From Sphingobacterium sp. GVS05A (GTDB lineage: Bacteria > Bacteroidota > Bacteroidia > Sphingobacteriales > Sphingobacteriaceae): 64,000 bases of DNA. This document shows, one piece after another, positions 1 to 9,951 of this stretch. Location of the stretch: the NCBI RefSeq assembly GCF_019969845.1, contig NZ_JAHXYR010000001.1, positions 1-64,000 on the forward strand, given 5' to 3'. Position 1 is the stretch's first letter, and each line of letters begins with the position of its first letter. A program made the position numbers and the translations under genes. The notes below the pieces were generated by a model. That model was not told the origin of the DNA and made no database searches. It saw nothing but the letters and a program-made list of their open reading frames with translations.

Positions 1-2
1 TT

Positions 3-338
3 TCGGACGACAATATCGCAGGTAATCCCATTGATCCCGTGGTCTTTGAAGAATATATGGATGCTGAAAAACCTTACTTAAGTCATGATCTTAAAATTAC
101 AGATCTTATGGCACCATTAGGGACCAACCGAACCTATCTGTCAAATTTTATCAATCAGTATTATGGTATGAATTTCAGTACATTTATAAATACTTGTCGG
201 ATGCGCGAAATTGAAGCTCTTCGATCGGATCCTTATTATAAAGGCTTTGAGGAGGAGGAACTTGTTTATACGGCGGGTTTTAAAAGTGTCAAAAGCTATC
301 AGAGAACAAAGCATATTATTTCGGAATTAAACGGATAG
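3..338 (+). CDS. AraC-type HTH regulator, C-terminal part (5' end outside window)
   Basis: The frame is open to the left window edge, so only the C-terminal ~111 residues are present. They contain an AraC-type DNA-binding domain: a first helix-turn-helix around LGTNRTYLSNFIN and a second around YTAGFKSVKSYQRTK. The same segments occur in the complete regulator at 28249-29373 on the other strand (DLKITD, PLGTNRTYLS, FKS.KSYQRTK), which has an N-terminal multi-TM domain. By analogy this is probably the tail of a membrane-anchored AraC-family regulator. The ligand is unknown. The GTG at 39 is only an internal codon. Confidence 0.85.
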   Translation, partial: SDDNIAGNPIDPVVFEEYMDAEKPYLSHDLKITDLMAPLGTNRTYLSNFINQYYGMNFSTFINTCRMREIEALRSDPYYKGFEEEELVYTAGFKSVKSYQRTKHIISELNG

Positions 339-596
339 GACCGTTCTCTTTTGTATTTTCCTTGTAAAATACTTTTTTTTTACAATTATTCGATATGAAA
401 TCTAATTATGAGGGGAAAATAGGTGTCTAGAGCAGGACGATTACTTATAGGCTGACATCACAATGATACTAAGTGTGAATTCAAGGATATAGAAATAGTG
501 TGCCCGATTTTAAAACAATAATGCGACTTTTTCTACATTTATACAGTTAGTCATTTATTTTGTACGATATAGCGGTATATTTTTCAATTCAATTAC

Positions 597-717
597 TACT
601 TTCGAGAACATTTTAATAATGGTTTCATAGGTAGATGAAAATCATTTCAAGCTGCTGCCCAGCAGAGGAAGTGATGATTGAGTTCCAAGATCTTCGGGTT
701 TTGGAGCTCTTTTTTTG
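597..717 (+). ncRNA. Candidate structured small RNA, copy A
   Basis: This stretch has a partner at 28133-28241. Both carry TACTTTCG, then an identical TTCATAGGTAGATG, then a hairpin, then a terminator with a C(UUCG)G loop and a U-run. Here the hairpin pairs ATCATTTC (641-648) with GAAGTGAT (668-675, one G-U) and CTGCT (652-656) with AGCAG (661-665). In the partner the outer stem sequence differs on both sides yet still pairs, which is covariation expected of an RNA. No ORF is present. The 5' end is a guess; function is unknown. Confidence 0.5.
680..717 (+). terminator. Intrinsic terminator of candidate small RNA A
   Basis: GAGTTCCAA pairs with TTGGAGCTC (one G-U), enclosing a c-UUCG-g tetraloop, followed directly by a run of T. 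Confidence 0.75.
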
Positions 718-1583
718 TTTCAAACTTATTGCAGTGTATATCAGCAGCATCCAGATCGCAAATGAATTATGCTGTAAATACTCTGGGTTTCATTATGTCT
801 TATTTTAACCCAATTATAGCAAATCCCATGATAAGCTAGGGTGTTTCTTCCAATTAAGTTGTTAATAATTAAAATCTTGTTGCTCGTTTATTCATAGTTG
901 AACGCCCTGGTTTTAGGAATTTCTGAAACTAGATGCCTTGATGTTGAATAACCTTATTGAAGTTGAATGACCGTATGTTATCACATTCTTCGAAATATTA
1001 TTGCGCAATATTTGAGAAGTGGTCTGTGCGCGCGGTTAGATTAAATCCCGAACAAAACAGAAAGACAACAGGATGCCCAAATTTAAGCAGTATACATCGC
1101 TCGGCGGATGAGATTTTCGATAAAGTTCGAATAAAATTTTTTTCTGTAAAAAAAGACAAAACATGTGCTAATTGAAGCTTTAACATTGATTTATCCTTTG
1201 TTTTACAAATTGGCAGTCATGTTTTTACACAATATTCCAGAAATTTTAAGGCGAGTTCTCACCTTTGGACCACAATAGAATTTGACACCGGCTGTCAGGT
1301 CATCAAGTCACTTTTAACTTATTAAGATCAAAAATGGTAAGGATTCTAAATTACCTGTGGATACGAATATATAGAAGAGGTTAACTAGAAATAATTCAAC
1401 ATATAATAAAACAATATACAATGAGTAAAAATAACACTGCACACAAATCAAGAGACAATCAAAAAGGCCGCTGGGAATTAGTTGGGTGTCTTGCTTAACG
1501 CGGTCACTAGATTCTAACAATACACGCTGAGGAAATATAACAATAACGTAGCAAATATTACTTAAACAATAATTTTAACCAAA
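718..1583. other. Intergenic region, no supported gene
   Basis: About 870 bases without a convincing gene. The short open frames (for example 957-1175, TTG start) overlap each other on both strands and show no domain or start signal. The last ~100 bases are the A/T-rich leader of the OmpA-family gene. Confidence 0.5.
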
Positions 1584-2789
1584 ATGGTTTTAAAAAAAAC
1601 ATTCGCAATAATTTTAGCTGTAACGGGGGCGAAGATGTCACAGGCGCAGCAAGTTGACTTCAGGCCAGATACCGTTGTCACAGTATCCAATGACAGGTAT
1701 CAGGTACAAACCAACCGTTTCTGGGACAACTGGTTTATCAATGTCGGTGCGGGCGCCCAGATTTACTTTGGTGATCACAACAAACAGATGAAGCTTTCTG
1801 AACGTCTGACGCCCAATTTTGAATTCAATCTGGGTAAATGGTTCAGTCCCGGGATTGGGGTACGTGCTGGTGTTAATGGATATAAGATAAAAGGGGCCAC
1901 TCAAAATGGAAGTCACTCTACTGGTGAAAAGTATACTGGTAAACCCTGGGATGGTTATTGGCTATACAACCAAGAATTCAATTATTTCCATATTCATGGT
2001 GATGTTTTATTCAATTTGTCCAATATCTTCAGCGGATACAAGAATGACCGTTTTTATTCCATTAGTCCCTATGTGGGTTTGGGTTGGATGGTAACGAACG
2101 AGGCGCCTGCAGCAAAAGAAGTGAGTGCGAATATTGGTATCTACAACAGCTTTCGCTTAAATGATGCGCTTGATCTAACCCTCGACGTGCGAGGTGCAAT
2201 GGTGAATGACCGGTTTGATGGTGAAACTGGAAATCGCCGTCAAGATGGAAGTTTGTCTGCATTGCTAGGACTGACTTATAAGTTCAAAAAACGAGATTGG
2301 GAAAAACCGAGCAGCGTGGTTATCAGCTACAGTGATGAGCTGTTGAACAGCCTGCGTGAAAAAGTACGCAAGCTGTCGGAAGACAATGAGGCATTGAAAG
2401 CACAGTTGTTGGCATCCCAGGGAAAAACTATTACCGAGATTAAAGTTGAAGAGAAAATATTGGCAGCACCGATATTGGTTACATTTCCGATTAACCAAAG
2501 TGTCGTGAGTAACGAAGCACGAGTAAACCTCGGTTTCTTTGCCAAAGTGATCAAGGCTGGAAACAAAAATGTTGTCTATAAAGTAACAGGCTATGCTGAC
2601 AAGGGTACGGGTACAGCAGTATTCAACAACCGAATCAGCAGCGAGCGAGCGAAAGCAATTTATAATGTTCTAGTACATGAATTTGATGTTAACCCTGGCC
2701 AATTAGAGGTGTCTTATGAGGGAGGTGTTGATAATATGTACTATGATGATCCCCGTTTAAGCCGCGCGGTAATTACCATAGCAAAATAA
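1584..2789 (+). CDS. OmpA-family outer-membrane protein
   Basis: 401 residues. A signal peptide (about residues 1-21, ending SQA) leads into a predicted beta-barrel region to about residue 235, rich in alternating aromatic strands (FINVGAGAQIYFGD, YVGLGWMV). A short coiled coil follows (about 250-280, LREKVRKLSEDNEALKAQ), then a C-terminal OmpA-like peptidoglycan-binding domain (about 300-401) with VTGYADKGTGT, NNRISSERAKA and a terminal RLSRAVI segment. The protein should anchor the outer membrane to peptidoglycan. It has its own terminator downstream, so it is probably a single-gene unit upstream of the polysaccharide operon. Confidence 0.9.
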   Translation: MVLKKTFAIILAVTGAKMSQAQQVDFRPDTVVTVSNDRYQVQTNRFWDNWFINVGAGAQIYFGDHNKQMKLSERLTPNFEFNLGKWFSPGIGVRAGVNGYKIKGATQNGSHSTGEKYTGKPWDGYWLYNQEFNYFHIHGDVLFNLSNIFSGYKNDRFYSISPYVGLGWMVTNEAPAAKEVSANIGIYNSFRLNDALDLTLDVRGAMVNDRFDGETGNRRQDGSLSALLGLTYKFKKRDWEKPSSVVISYSDELLNSLREKVRKLSEDNEALKAQLLASQGKTITEIKVEEKILAAPILVTFPINQSVVSNEARVNLGFFAKVIKAGNKNVVYKVTGYADKGTGTAVFNNRISSERAKAIYNVLVHEFDVNPGQLEVSYEGGVDNMYYDDPRLSRAVITIAK

Positions 2790-2817
2790 AAGTGTTCAAT
2801 TCTCTTATTCATGAGCA

Positions 2818-2847
2818 TGTGTAGCCTTTTTGCGTAAAGGCTGCACA
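2818..2847 (+). terminator. Terminator after the OmpA-family gene
   Basis: TGTGTAGCCTTT pairs with AAAGGCTGCACA (12 bp, one G-U) around a 6-base loop, 28 bases after the stop codon, followed by TTTCTT. It separates the OmpA gene from the polysaccharide operon. Confidence 0.65.
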
Positions 2848-3044
2848 TTTCTTAAAGCTCTAATGAATCTTATACACTGCCCTTAATAAGTAAGTGTATG
2901 TATTGGTAGAGTTCCTGCTCTGCTTTCTTTCTCAGGGATTCGACTTATTGAAATGTGTGAGATATTCCAGTTACACTGAAGTCTCTCAAAAAGAAACTAT
3001 CTCTGAATACATAAATAACAAAGAATTTATAATGATTTAGCGCC

Positions 3045-4205
3045 ATGAAAACAACATTAATGGATGGCTCTGAGATTGTGGGGAATTATTCCTACCAGTC
3101 GGGAGAAGTCAATAAAGATCAGTCAGCAGTAAAATATCAATACATAGACAGTATTAGGGGGATCGCCATTCTAATGGTTGTGCTAGTTCATACGATGGTT
3201 GGGATTCAAAACCTTGATCGGGTGACAGACGTGTTCGCAAAATATTGTCAGATGGGAGTACAGTTGTTTTTCGTAGCCTCAGCTTATACACTTTGTCTTT
3301 CTACTAAAAATAGAAGCCATGAAAAAAGGCCTTTACGGAATTATGCGATTCGTCGCGTATTTCGAATTACTCCAATCTATTGGCTGGGAATTCTGCTGTA
3401 TTTTTTTATTTCTTATTTGGGCGTTTATAATCTAGCATTCTTTGATATCAGGAATTACACAGCCTTAAATTTGTTGGCTAATTTTTTATTTCTACATGGA
3501 TTTTTGCCTTCAGCCAATAATACGATCGTGCCGGGAGGATGGTCTATAGCAACTGAGATGACTTTCTATTTGCTGTTTCCAATGATATTTAAGTTTACAA
3601 GCCGTTTTATCAACTCATATAGCAAGATCTTTCTTTTTGTAGCGATGGGTATTATTGTTGCACAGGGTCTTGTCCAATTGTTTTCTTGGCGTGGTTTATA
3701 TCTGGCAAATAATACATTCTTGTATTTCAATATCGCAAATCAATTACCCTGTTTTTTTATTGGAATAGCATATTTCTTTTATTTAAAACTAGGTGAAGCG
3801 AAGTATAGCTGGTATTTGGATCTGTTTGGGTGCTGCTTTCTCACAATAGCTTGCCTTCTGCTGTGGTACCTGAAGATTGGCTATTTATTTTCATGGATTC
3901 CAGTAATTTCTAGTCTATCGTTTGTATTTCTCATAGAGCTATTTAGGAAGAATAAAGGGTTGAACATAAGGTTGTTGGGGGAAATAGGGAGAGTTTCTTT
4001 TTCGATGTATCTTTTTCATTTTCTTTTCGCGTTCGGACTTGATTTCTTGCCCTTAAGCTGGAGAAGTTACGGTGTGTTTTCTCTTGCCTTTTATTTTTTG
4101 CTTGTTGTTTTATCAAGCTATCTAGTTGCTAAAATCTCATTTGTAACCGTCGAAAAACCATTTATAGGTTTAGGCAAAAAGCTTATTGACAGCATTGGAC
4201 GTTAG
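3045..4205 (+). CDS. Acyltransferase family 3 membrane protein
   Basis: 386 residues, polytopic (about ten hydrophobic segments). It opens with the typical family motif IDSIRGIAILMVVLVHT, whose His is the family's conserved residue, and has RRVFRITPIYWLG in the next loop. Family 3 acyltransferases O-acylate (usually O-acetylate) surface glycans at the inner membrane. It is the first gene of the long co-directional exopolysaccharide cluster, with 13 bases before the next gene. A second, different family member lies at 6392-7426, so the polymer may carry two acyl decorations (inference). Confidence 0.85.
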   Translation: MKTTLMDGSEIVGNYSYQSGEVNKDQSAVKYQYIDSIRGIAILMVVLVHTMVGIQNLDRVTDVFAKYCQMGVQLFFVASAYTLCLSTKNRSHEKRPLRNYAIRRVFRITPIYWLGILLYFFISYLGVYNLAFFDIRNYTALNLLANFLFLHGFLPSANNTIVPGGWSIATEMTFYLLFPMIFKFTSRFINSYSKIFLFVAMGIIVAQGLVQLFSWRGLYLANNTFLYFNIANQLPCFFIGIAYFFYLKLGEAKYSWYLDLFGCCFLTIACLLLWYLKIGYLFSWIPVISSLSFVFLIELFRKNKGLNIRLLGEIGRVSFSMYLFHFLFAFGLDFLPLSWRSYGVFSLAFYFLLVVLSSYLVAKISFVTVEKPFIGLGKKLIDSIGR

Positions 4206-4218
4206 AGCAGTTTGATCG

Positions 4219-5430
4219 GTGGATCTACTTATATACTTACTATTAAAAATATTGATGATGGAAATGAAATTGGTTTTGATTCTTATTGCTGGACTAATAG
4301 CAATGCTGCTGAGTAGGATTTTTATTCCTTTCATAATTCTTGTAACCTATAAAAAGCGTTTGTTTGATCCGGTTGATGCAAGGAAGCAGCACCATGGGAT
4401 TGTTCCTCGTCTCGGAGGAGTAGCTTTTGCACCCATTCAATGCTGTGTATTAGTCATGTCTTTGGTCATTATGATCAAGGTTATCAATATGGATCTTGGC
4501 CTAGAATCATGGGCGATATTACCAAGTTTCATGCTGCTGCTCTGTGGTCTATTCATTCTTTTTATCGTGGGAATAGGTGATGACTTGATTGGCATAAATT
4601 ACAAGTGGAAGTTTCTTGTCCAGATTGTGGTCGCCTGCTTTTTTCCCTTATCAGGGCTATGGATCAATGATTTGTATGGTGTTGCATTTATTTCGGAGCT
4701 TTCACCTTGGATTGGTATTCCCTTTACTGTTTTTATGGTTGTACTAATTATCAACGCGATTAATTTGATCGACGGATTGGATGGGCTCTGTTCCGGTGTG
4801 GTTGGTGTCGGTTGTATTGTACTGGGGATTTTGTTTAGCTATTATGGTGCATGGATACACGCTCTGTTTGCATTTATCGCAGTAGGAGTGCTCGCCCCGT
4901 TTTTCTTTATTAATGTCTATGGGGTGACCCGTCGCCGGCGACAAATATTTATGGGTGATACTGGTAGCATGACTTTAGGCTATTCTATTGCATTTCTAGC
5001 TATAAGTTTCGCAATGAACAATACCTATATCAAACCTCTTTCAGAAAGTGCAATCGTCGTGGCTTTTTCAATCTTGATCGTACCCCTGTTTGACGTAGCT
5101 CGAGTTATCTGCATACGTTGGAGAAGAGGGAAACCACTCTTTAAACCTGATCGTAGTCACTTACATCACTATCTATTGGAGATGGGGATGAGCCACCGAA
5201 CAACGATGGTTTCAATCTTATTGCTCACATTATTTTACTGTGTATTCAATATAATCATGGTACAGCTGATCAGTAATAACCTAGTGGTCTTGGCAGATCT
5301 CCTGATCTGGATACTTTTTCTCAAAGGATACCGCTTAATGGAAAAGACAAAGGAAACTGATAAAGGAAAAATTTCGAAAGAAAAGCTGACCCGCAGTACA
5401 CAAATATCAAATATTTTAAAATCTAATTGA
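4219..5430 (+). CDS. Undecaprenyl-phosphate sugar-1-phosphate transferase (MraY/WecA-like)
   Basis: 403 residues, about ten membrane segments. Family motifs are clear: VGIGDDLIGINYKWK, INLIDGLDGLCSG, FMGDTGSMTLGYS, and the C-terminal RSHLHHYLLEMG (the HxHH loop seen in WecA-type enzymes). It probably transfers HexNAc-1-P to undecaprenyl phosphate and so primes repeat-unit synthesis; no PglC/WbaP-type primer is seen in the cluster. The GTG at 4219 gives the longest frame. ATG codons at 4255, 4258 and 4264 are equally plausible starts because there is no clear Shine-Dalgarno sequence. Confidence 0.92.
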   Translation: MDLLIYLLLKILMMEMKLVLILIAGLIAMLLSRIFIPFIILVTYKKRLFDPVDARKQHHGIVPRLGGVAFAPIQCCVLVMSLVIMIKVINMDLGLESWAILPSFMLLLCGLFILFIVGIGDDLIGINYKWKFLVQIVVACFFPLSGLWINDLYGVAFISELSPWIGIPFTVFMVVLIINAINLIDGLDGLCSGVVGVGCIVLGILFSYYGAWIHALFAFIAVGVLAPFFFINVYGVTRRRRQIFMGDTGSMTLGYSIAFLAISFAMNNTYIKPLSESAIVVAFSILIVPLFDVARVICIRWRRGKPLFKPDRSHLHHYLLEMGMSHRTTMVSILLLTLFYCVFNIIMVQLISNNLVVLADLLIWILFLKGYRLMEKTKETDKGKISKEKLTRSTQISNILKSN

Positions 5431-5439
5431 TTTAATGTC

Positions 5440-6402
5440 ATGAAAATAACATTAATAGGAGGTTCTGGATTTGTAGGAACCCATCTGATTACCCACTTTC
5501 ATAAACTGGGGATGAATAAGGTACTGAATATCGATAAGGTAGGCAGTACGTCGTATCCCACAATTAGTTTAATTGGAAATGTATTGGACCAAGAGCTGCT
5601 AACTGAACAGCTGTACGGCAGTGATATTGTCATTTTATTGGCAGCAGAACATCGTGATGATGTAAGCCCGATATCCCTGTATTATGATGTGAACGTGGAG
5701 GGTATGAAAAATACACTTGCCGCGATGGAAGCAAATGGAATTACCCGCATCTTATTTATCAGCTCGGTCGCAATCTATGGTTTGGATAAAAATAATCCCA
5801 ATGAATCTTCCACAGCCGAACCTTTTAATCACTATGGCATCAGTAAATGGCAGGCTGAAATGGTACTCGAAGATTGGTATAAGACTCATACCGACTGGAA
5901 TATTAACATTGTACGACCATCGGTGATCTTTGGCGAAGGCAATCGTGGAAATGTATATAATCTGTTCCGGCAGATAGCCAGTGGAAGGTTTATGATGATC
6001 GGTAAAGGCAACAATCGCAAGTCGATGGCCTATGTTGGTAACGTGGTGGCATTTTTAGCTTTTTTGACCCTTAAACAGCATGAGGGCTATAATGTCTATA
6101 ACTATGTTGATAAACCTGACTTCAACACCAATGACCTTGTTTCATTGACGGGAGCACTCTTGAATAAGCCTATTCCCACGACCCATATACCATACTGGCT
6201 AGGCATGTTGGGTGGCTATGGTTTTGATCTTTTGGCGGTATTAACCCGCAAGAAATTAAGCATTAGTTCTGTCCGTGTCAAGAAATTCTGTGCAGTGACT
6301 ATATACGATGCATCCAAAGTCACGAAATCGACATTCACACCTCCGTTCACACTTGAGCAAGGCCTACAGCGTATGTTAGAGACCGAATTTAATGCAATAT
6401 AG
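5440..6402 (+). CDS. NAD-dependent epimerase/dehydratase (extended SDR)
   Basis: 320 residues. The Rossmann motif GGSGFVGTH lies near the N terminus, followed by LAAEHRDDV, catalytic Ser in LFISSVAIYG, and the YxxxK pair in HYGISKWQAE. It follows the priming transferase by 9 bases. An SDR beside a WecA-like gene often makes the HexNAc isomer used for priming (for example UDP-GlcNAc 4-epimerase activity), but the substrate cannot be told from sequence. Confidence 0.85.
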   Translation: MKITLIGGSGFVGTHLITHFHKLGMNKVLNIDKVGSTSYPTISLIGNVLDQELLTEQLYGSDIVILLAAEHRDDVSPISLYYDVNVEGMKNTLAAMEANGITRILFISSVAIYGLDKNNPNESSTAEPFNHYGISKWQAEMVLEDWYKTHTDWNINIVRPSVIFGEGNRGNVYNLFRQIASGRFMMIGKGNNRKSMAYVGNVVAFLAFLTLKQHEGYNVYNYVDKPDFNTNDLVSLTGALLNKPIPTTHIPYWLGMLGGYGFDLLAVLTRKKLSISSVRVKKFCAVTIYDASKVTKSTFTPPFTLEQGLQRMLETEFNAI

Positions 6403-7426
6403 AAGGATCATGGGAAACGCAAATCAGGTGAATACTACGGGAGGATTGGATATCGGTAAATTTATCATGTCGATAGTGGTTGTAGCGATTCATACGCAGC
6501 CATTGGCCGGTAAAATTTCTGGAATTAGCTTAGCCCTTTATAATTTTTTTATTGCCTTAGCAGTTCCATTTTTCTTTGTGGCCTCAGGATACCTGCTTTC
6601 CCGAAAGATAACTGTTCCTGTCGATTACAGACAGTGTTATACGATCCTGAGCGATTACCTTTTTAGGATAACAAAATTATATGTCATCTGGACAATCTTG
6701 TATTTGCCTTTGACAATCTATGGGTTTTATCAGCAGCATACTGATCCATTGTTAGCTTTTGCCTTGTTTTTTAGAAATATATTCCTACGTGGGGAGAATT
6801 ATTATTCATGGCCCTTATGGTATCTGATGGCATTGATTTACACACTTATGGTACTATTGATCTTCTTAAAAAAGCAGATCTCGCCCCAGTTTATTCTGGT
6901 CTATGCGTTTGGTAGTTATTTCGTTGCATGCTCGTGGGACATCATTGTTAAAGCAGTCGAAGCCGAAGGATATATGTGGTTAAAAATATGGCATAATTCA
7001 TTTGGTTCGGTACGTGTTTTTACGGCGTTGACTTTTGTGGTTCTAGGGTTGTATTTAGGTCTTTCGAGACGGTACTGGTCGAAGACCAATATTCTTATTA
7101 CCAGTATAGGGGCCGTGGCCCTTGGTTTTTTCGAGATCCCGCTTTTATCAGAGTTGTGTATTCTAGTGGGCGCCTATGCCGTGTTTCAGTTGTTCGTATT
7201 GTCTTTCCCTTGGCTGAGCCAAGCCTATGGTAAAAAAATCCGTAAAGTAAGCACAGTGATTTATTTTACGCATATGCTCGTCTTCTTTACCTATCAGTCG
7301 GTTTTCTATAGTTTTCAATTGCCGCAATGGGTTGGATTTCTCTTTACAGTATTGGTAACGATAAGCCTGGCATTTTGGGTATTAAGATACGAGCAGCGGG
7401 TATCATGGTTAAACAAAATTTTTTGA
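6392..7426 (+). CDS. Acyltransferase family 3 membrane protein
   Basis: 344 residues, polytopic. The N-terminal GKFIMSIVVVAIHTQPL carries the family His; FFVASGYLLSRK and PLWYLMALIYTL are further typical segments. It is probably a surface-glycan O-acyltransferase. The frame overlaps the upstream epimerase gene by 11 bases when started at 6392. The ATG at 6410, preceded by AGAAGGATC, is a more attractive start and would remove the overlap. It is distinct in sequence from the acyltransferase at 3045. Confidence 0.85.
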   Translation: MQYRRIMGNANQVNTTGGLDIGKFIMSIVVVAIHTQPLAGKISGISLALYNFFIALAVPFFFVASGYLLSRKITVPVDYRQCYTILSDYLFRITKLYVIWTILYLPLTIYGFYQQHTDPLLAFALFFRNIFLRGENYYSWPLWYLMALIYTLMVLLIFLKKQISPQFILVYAFGSYFVACSWDIIVKAVEAEGYMWLKIWHNSFGSVRVFTALTFVVLGLYLGLSRRYWSKTNILITSIGAVALGFFEIPLLSELCILVGAYAVFQLFVLSFPWLSQAYGKKIRKVSTVIYFTHMLVFFTYQSVFYSFQLPQWVGFLFTVLVTISLAFWVLRYEQRVSWLNKIF

Positions 7427-7432
7427 GTTAGA

Positions 7433-8959
7433 ATGGAAAGAAGTAGCCGTATAGCAAAAAATAGCATGTTCCTTTACATCAGGATGCTGTTTACATTAAT
7501 GATCAGTTTGTATACATCCCGTATCGTATTGCAAGTACTCGGTGTGGCAGATTTTGGTATTTACAATGTCGTCGCAGGGATCGTAATAATGCTTACTTTC
7601 TTGAACACATCTTTAGCCGGAGTGACGCAACGATTTTTGACTTATGAGATCGGAACAGGCGATTTTGCACGATTGGTCAAGACATTTCATGTGAGTCTCT
7701 CCATCCATTTACTATTAGGTGGACTTATCCTATTATTGAGCGAAACTATTGGGCTTTGGTTTGTATGCAATAAACTGGTTATTGCCCCAGACCGGATGAC
7801 TGCTGCACTCTGGGTGTATCATCTTTCAGTGCTGTCTTCTCTTTTTGGTATTATTAGTGTCCCTTTCGGAGCATTAATAATCGCCAAAGAACGGATGGGA
7901 ATCTTGGCAACCATATCTCTTGTGGATGTTTTACTTCGTTTAGGGGTAGTCTTTTTACTAGGATTATTTAGCGCAGACAAATTATACCTATATGGGGTTT
8001 TTAGTTGTGCAGCATCTTTAGTCATTATTTTTCTATACGGTTATGTTAGTTATCGCAATTTCAAAGAAGCACATGTGCTGAAGCTTGTTTGGGATCGGCA
8101 GTTATTCAGGGAAATGTCTGTGTTTGCTGGTTGGACAGTCAGCGGAAACCTCGCTGTTTTGGGGGTAACACATGGATTAAATGTTTTGCTAAACCTTTAC
8201 TTTGGTCCGGCCGTCAATGCTGCTCGCGCGATTGCCTTTCAGGTACAGAATGCAATTAATGGATTTGCTGGTAATTTTCAGACCTCTTTGAATCCGCAAA
8301 TTACCAAAAGCTATGTTATCTCAGATCTAAACTATATGCATAAACTGATCTGCAGTAGCTCGAAAATTTCATTTTTACTCCTAATGGCTATTTCTGTCCC
8401 ACTCTACTTGGAAGCATCATTTGTACTCAATTTATGGTTGGGTCCGGTGCCTGTTCAGACAATTACATTTATTCGGTTGACCCTGTTGACAGGCTTAATT
8501 TCCACCCTAAGCAATCCATTGGTAACAGCGATCCATGCTACTGGAAGGATTAAAAAATTCCAGTTTTGGGAAAGTATTGCCCTGTTGATGATCTTACCAG
8601 TCTCGTATTTGTTTTTGAGATGGGGTTATCCGCCGGAAATCGTCTTTGTGGTTCATTTAGCTCTTGCTGTACTTGCGCAATTGATACGGGTATGGATTGT
8701 GGCGCCAGCTATACAAATGAGCTATACAAGGTACTTGAATAATATAATAGGGAGGATTTTAGTTGTTGTGATCCCCTTTCTGCCCTGTGTTTTCTTGGTG
8801 CATCAATTTATGTCTCCGGGCTGGTTACGACTGTTGACAGTATCAATTGTGAGCGTGCTGTTTATGCTTGTATTTCTTTACCTATTGGGTATGGAGCAGA
8901 TTGAGAAGCAGTTTGTGAAAGAAAGTATTAAAAAATGGTCTTTTATTAAAAGTAATTAA
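7433..8959 (+). CDS. Wzx-type polysaccharide flippase
   Basis: 508 residues with about 12-14 membrane segments and the typical MATE/PST-superfamily N terminus (RIAKNSMFLYIRMLFTLM, SRIVLQVLGVADFGIYNVV). This family moves undecaprenyl-linked repeat units across the inner membrane in Wzx/Wzy-dependent pathways. The gene sits between the acyltransferase and glycosyltransferase genes. Together with the Wzy-like protein at 14741 and the Wzc-like protein at 21374 it marks the cluster as Wzx/Wzy-dependent. Confidence 0.9.
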   Translation: MERSSRIAKNSMFLYIRMLFTLMISLYTSRIVLQVLGVADFGIYNVVAGIVIMLTFLNTSLAGVTQRFLTYEIGTGDFARLVKTFHVSLSIHLLLGGLILLLSETIGLWFVCNKLVIAPDRMTAALWVYHLSVLSSLFGIISVPFGALIIAKERMGILATISLVDVLLRLGVVFLLGLFSADKLYLYGVFSCAASLVIIFLYGYVSYRNFKEAHVLKLVWDRQLFREMSVFAGWTVSGNLAVLGVTHGLNVLLNLYFGPAVNAARAIAFQVQNAINGFAGNFQTSLNPQITKSYVISDLNYMHKLICSSSKISFLLLMAISVPLYLEASFVLNLWLGPVPVQTITFIRLTLLTGLISTLSNPLVTAIHATGRIKKFQFWESIALLMILPVSYLFLRWGYPPEIVFVVHLALAVLAQLIRVWIVAPAIQMSYTRYLNNIIGRILVVVIPFLPCVFLVHQFMSPGWLRLLTVSIVSVLFMLVFLYLLGMEQIEKQFVKESIKKWSFIKSN

Positions 8960-8961
8960 TT

Positions 8962-9951
8962 ATGCAAGTCAAGGTTTCTGTTATTATTCCATTTTTTAAT
9001 GCCGCGGAGCATCTTGAAGGTTGTGCTGCGAGTCTGTTGAAGCAAAACCTACATGGATTGGAACTCATTTTTGTGAACGACTGTTCTACGGACCGCAGTT
9101 TGAAGGTGCTGGAAGAAACAATTCGTAAATTTTCTAATCACCATATCGCTGTGAAGGTCATTCAACATAAAAAGACCTTGGGCGTTGCTTGCTCAAGAAA
9201 TAGTGGGCTATTACATGCAACCGGATTGTATGTCGGTTGGGTTGATGCGGATGACTGGGTAGATGAAAATATGTTTTTTGACCTGTATGGAAGAGCGGTC
9301 GAAACAAAAGCGGATATCGTGTGGAGTCCATTTTTTATGGATTTTAAAGACAAACAATACTTAGATGAGCAGCGCATAACTGAAAACAAGCACAATTATA
9401 TGACAGCTTTAATTCGAGGAGAAATGCAGGGAATGTTATGGAATAAACTCTTTTTAAGAGCAGTTATTACTGGTAACCAGTTAGGATTCTTGCCCGGCTG
9501 CAATATGGGCGAGGACCGAAATTTTCTATTTAAGGTACTATTTTATAGCCGTAAGATCGCACGTGAATCAAACAGCTTTTATCATTATGTTCAATCCAAC
9601 CCTACGGCAATGACGAGAGACATCCGTATGGAAAGAGTATATGAGGAAATAGCTAACAATGATGATATTGTCCGGTTTATCAAAGATCAGAAAATCAGCT
9701 CGATCAGTAAAAGAGATCTGAATGATTTTCTTGCCAATGGCAAGCGAAGATTATTGCTGTCAAGCGACATAGCAGATTTCAAACGTTGGCGAGAGATACA
9801 TCCCGAAACTAATACTTTGGTGTGGCACATAAAATTCCCTCTGCATTATAGAATACTTGGATTTTGCGCGTCCAAGGAGATATGGTTTCCTGTGATCTGT
9901 TGGATTAATCTAAAAAAAGCACTTTATCGTGTCAAAGGAGGAAAGAAATGA
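8962..9951 (+). CDS. Family 2 glycosyltransferase
   Basis: 329 residues with a GT-A fold start (VSVIIPFFNAAEHLEGC), nucleotide-binding LIFVNDCSTDRS and the DxD-type WVDADDWVD. GNMGED-like NMGEDRNFLFK lies where the catalytic loop falls in family 2. It resembles the enzyme at 13739 (same NxGED and YHYVQ features), suggesting related acceptor or donor specificity. It starts 2 bases after the flippase gene and overlaps the next gene by 4 bases (ATGA). Confidence 0.9.
   Translation: MQVKVSVIIPFFNAAEHLEGCAASLLKQNLHGLELIFVNDCSTDRSLKVLEETIRKFSNHHIAVKVIQHKKTLGVACSRNSGLLHATGLYVGWVDADDWVDENMFFDLYGRAVETKADIVWSPFFMDFKDKQYLDEQRITENKHNYMTALIRGEMQGMLWNKLFLRAVITGNQLGFLPGCNMGEDRNFLFKVLFYSRKIARESNSFYHYVQSNPTAMTRDIRMERVYEEIANNDDIVRFIKDQKISSISKRDLNDFLANGKRRLLLSSDIADFKRWREIHPETNTLVWHIKFPLHYRILGFCASKEIWFPVICWINLKKALYRVKGGKK

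Noticed and set aside
957..1175. 72-codon open frame upstream of the OmpA-family gene
   Set aside because: TTG start, overlapped by an open frame on the other strand, no domain, signal peptide or repeat. Treated as noncoding.
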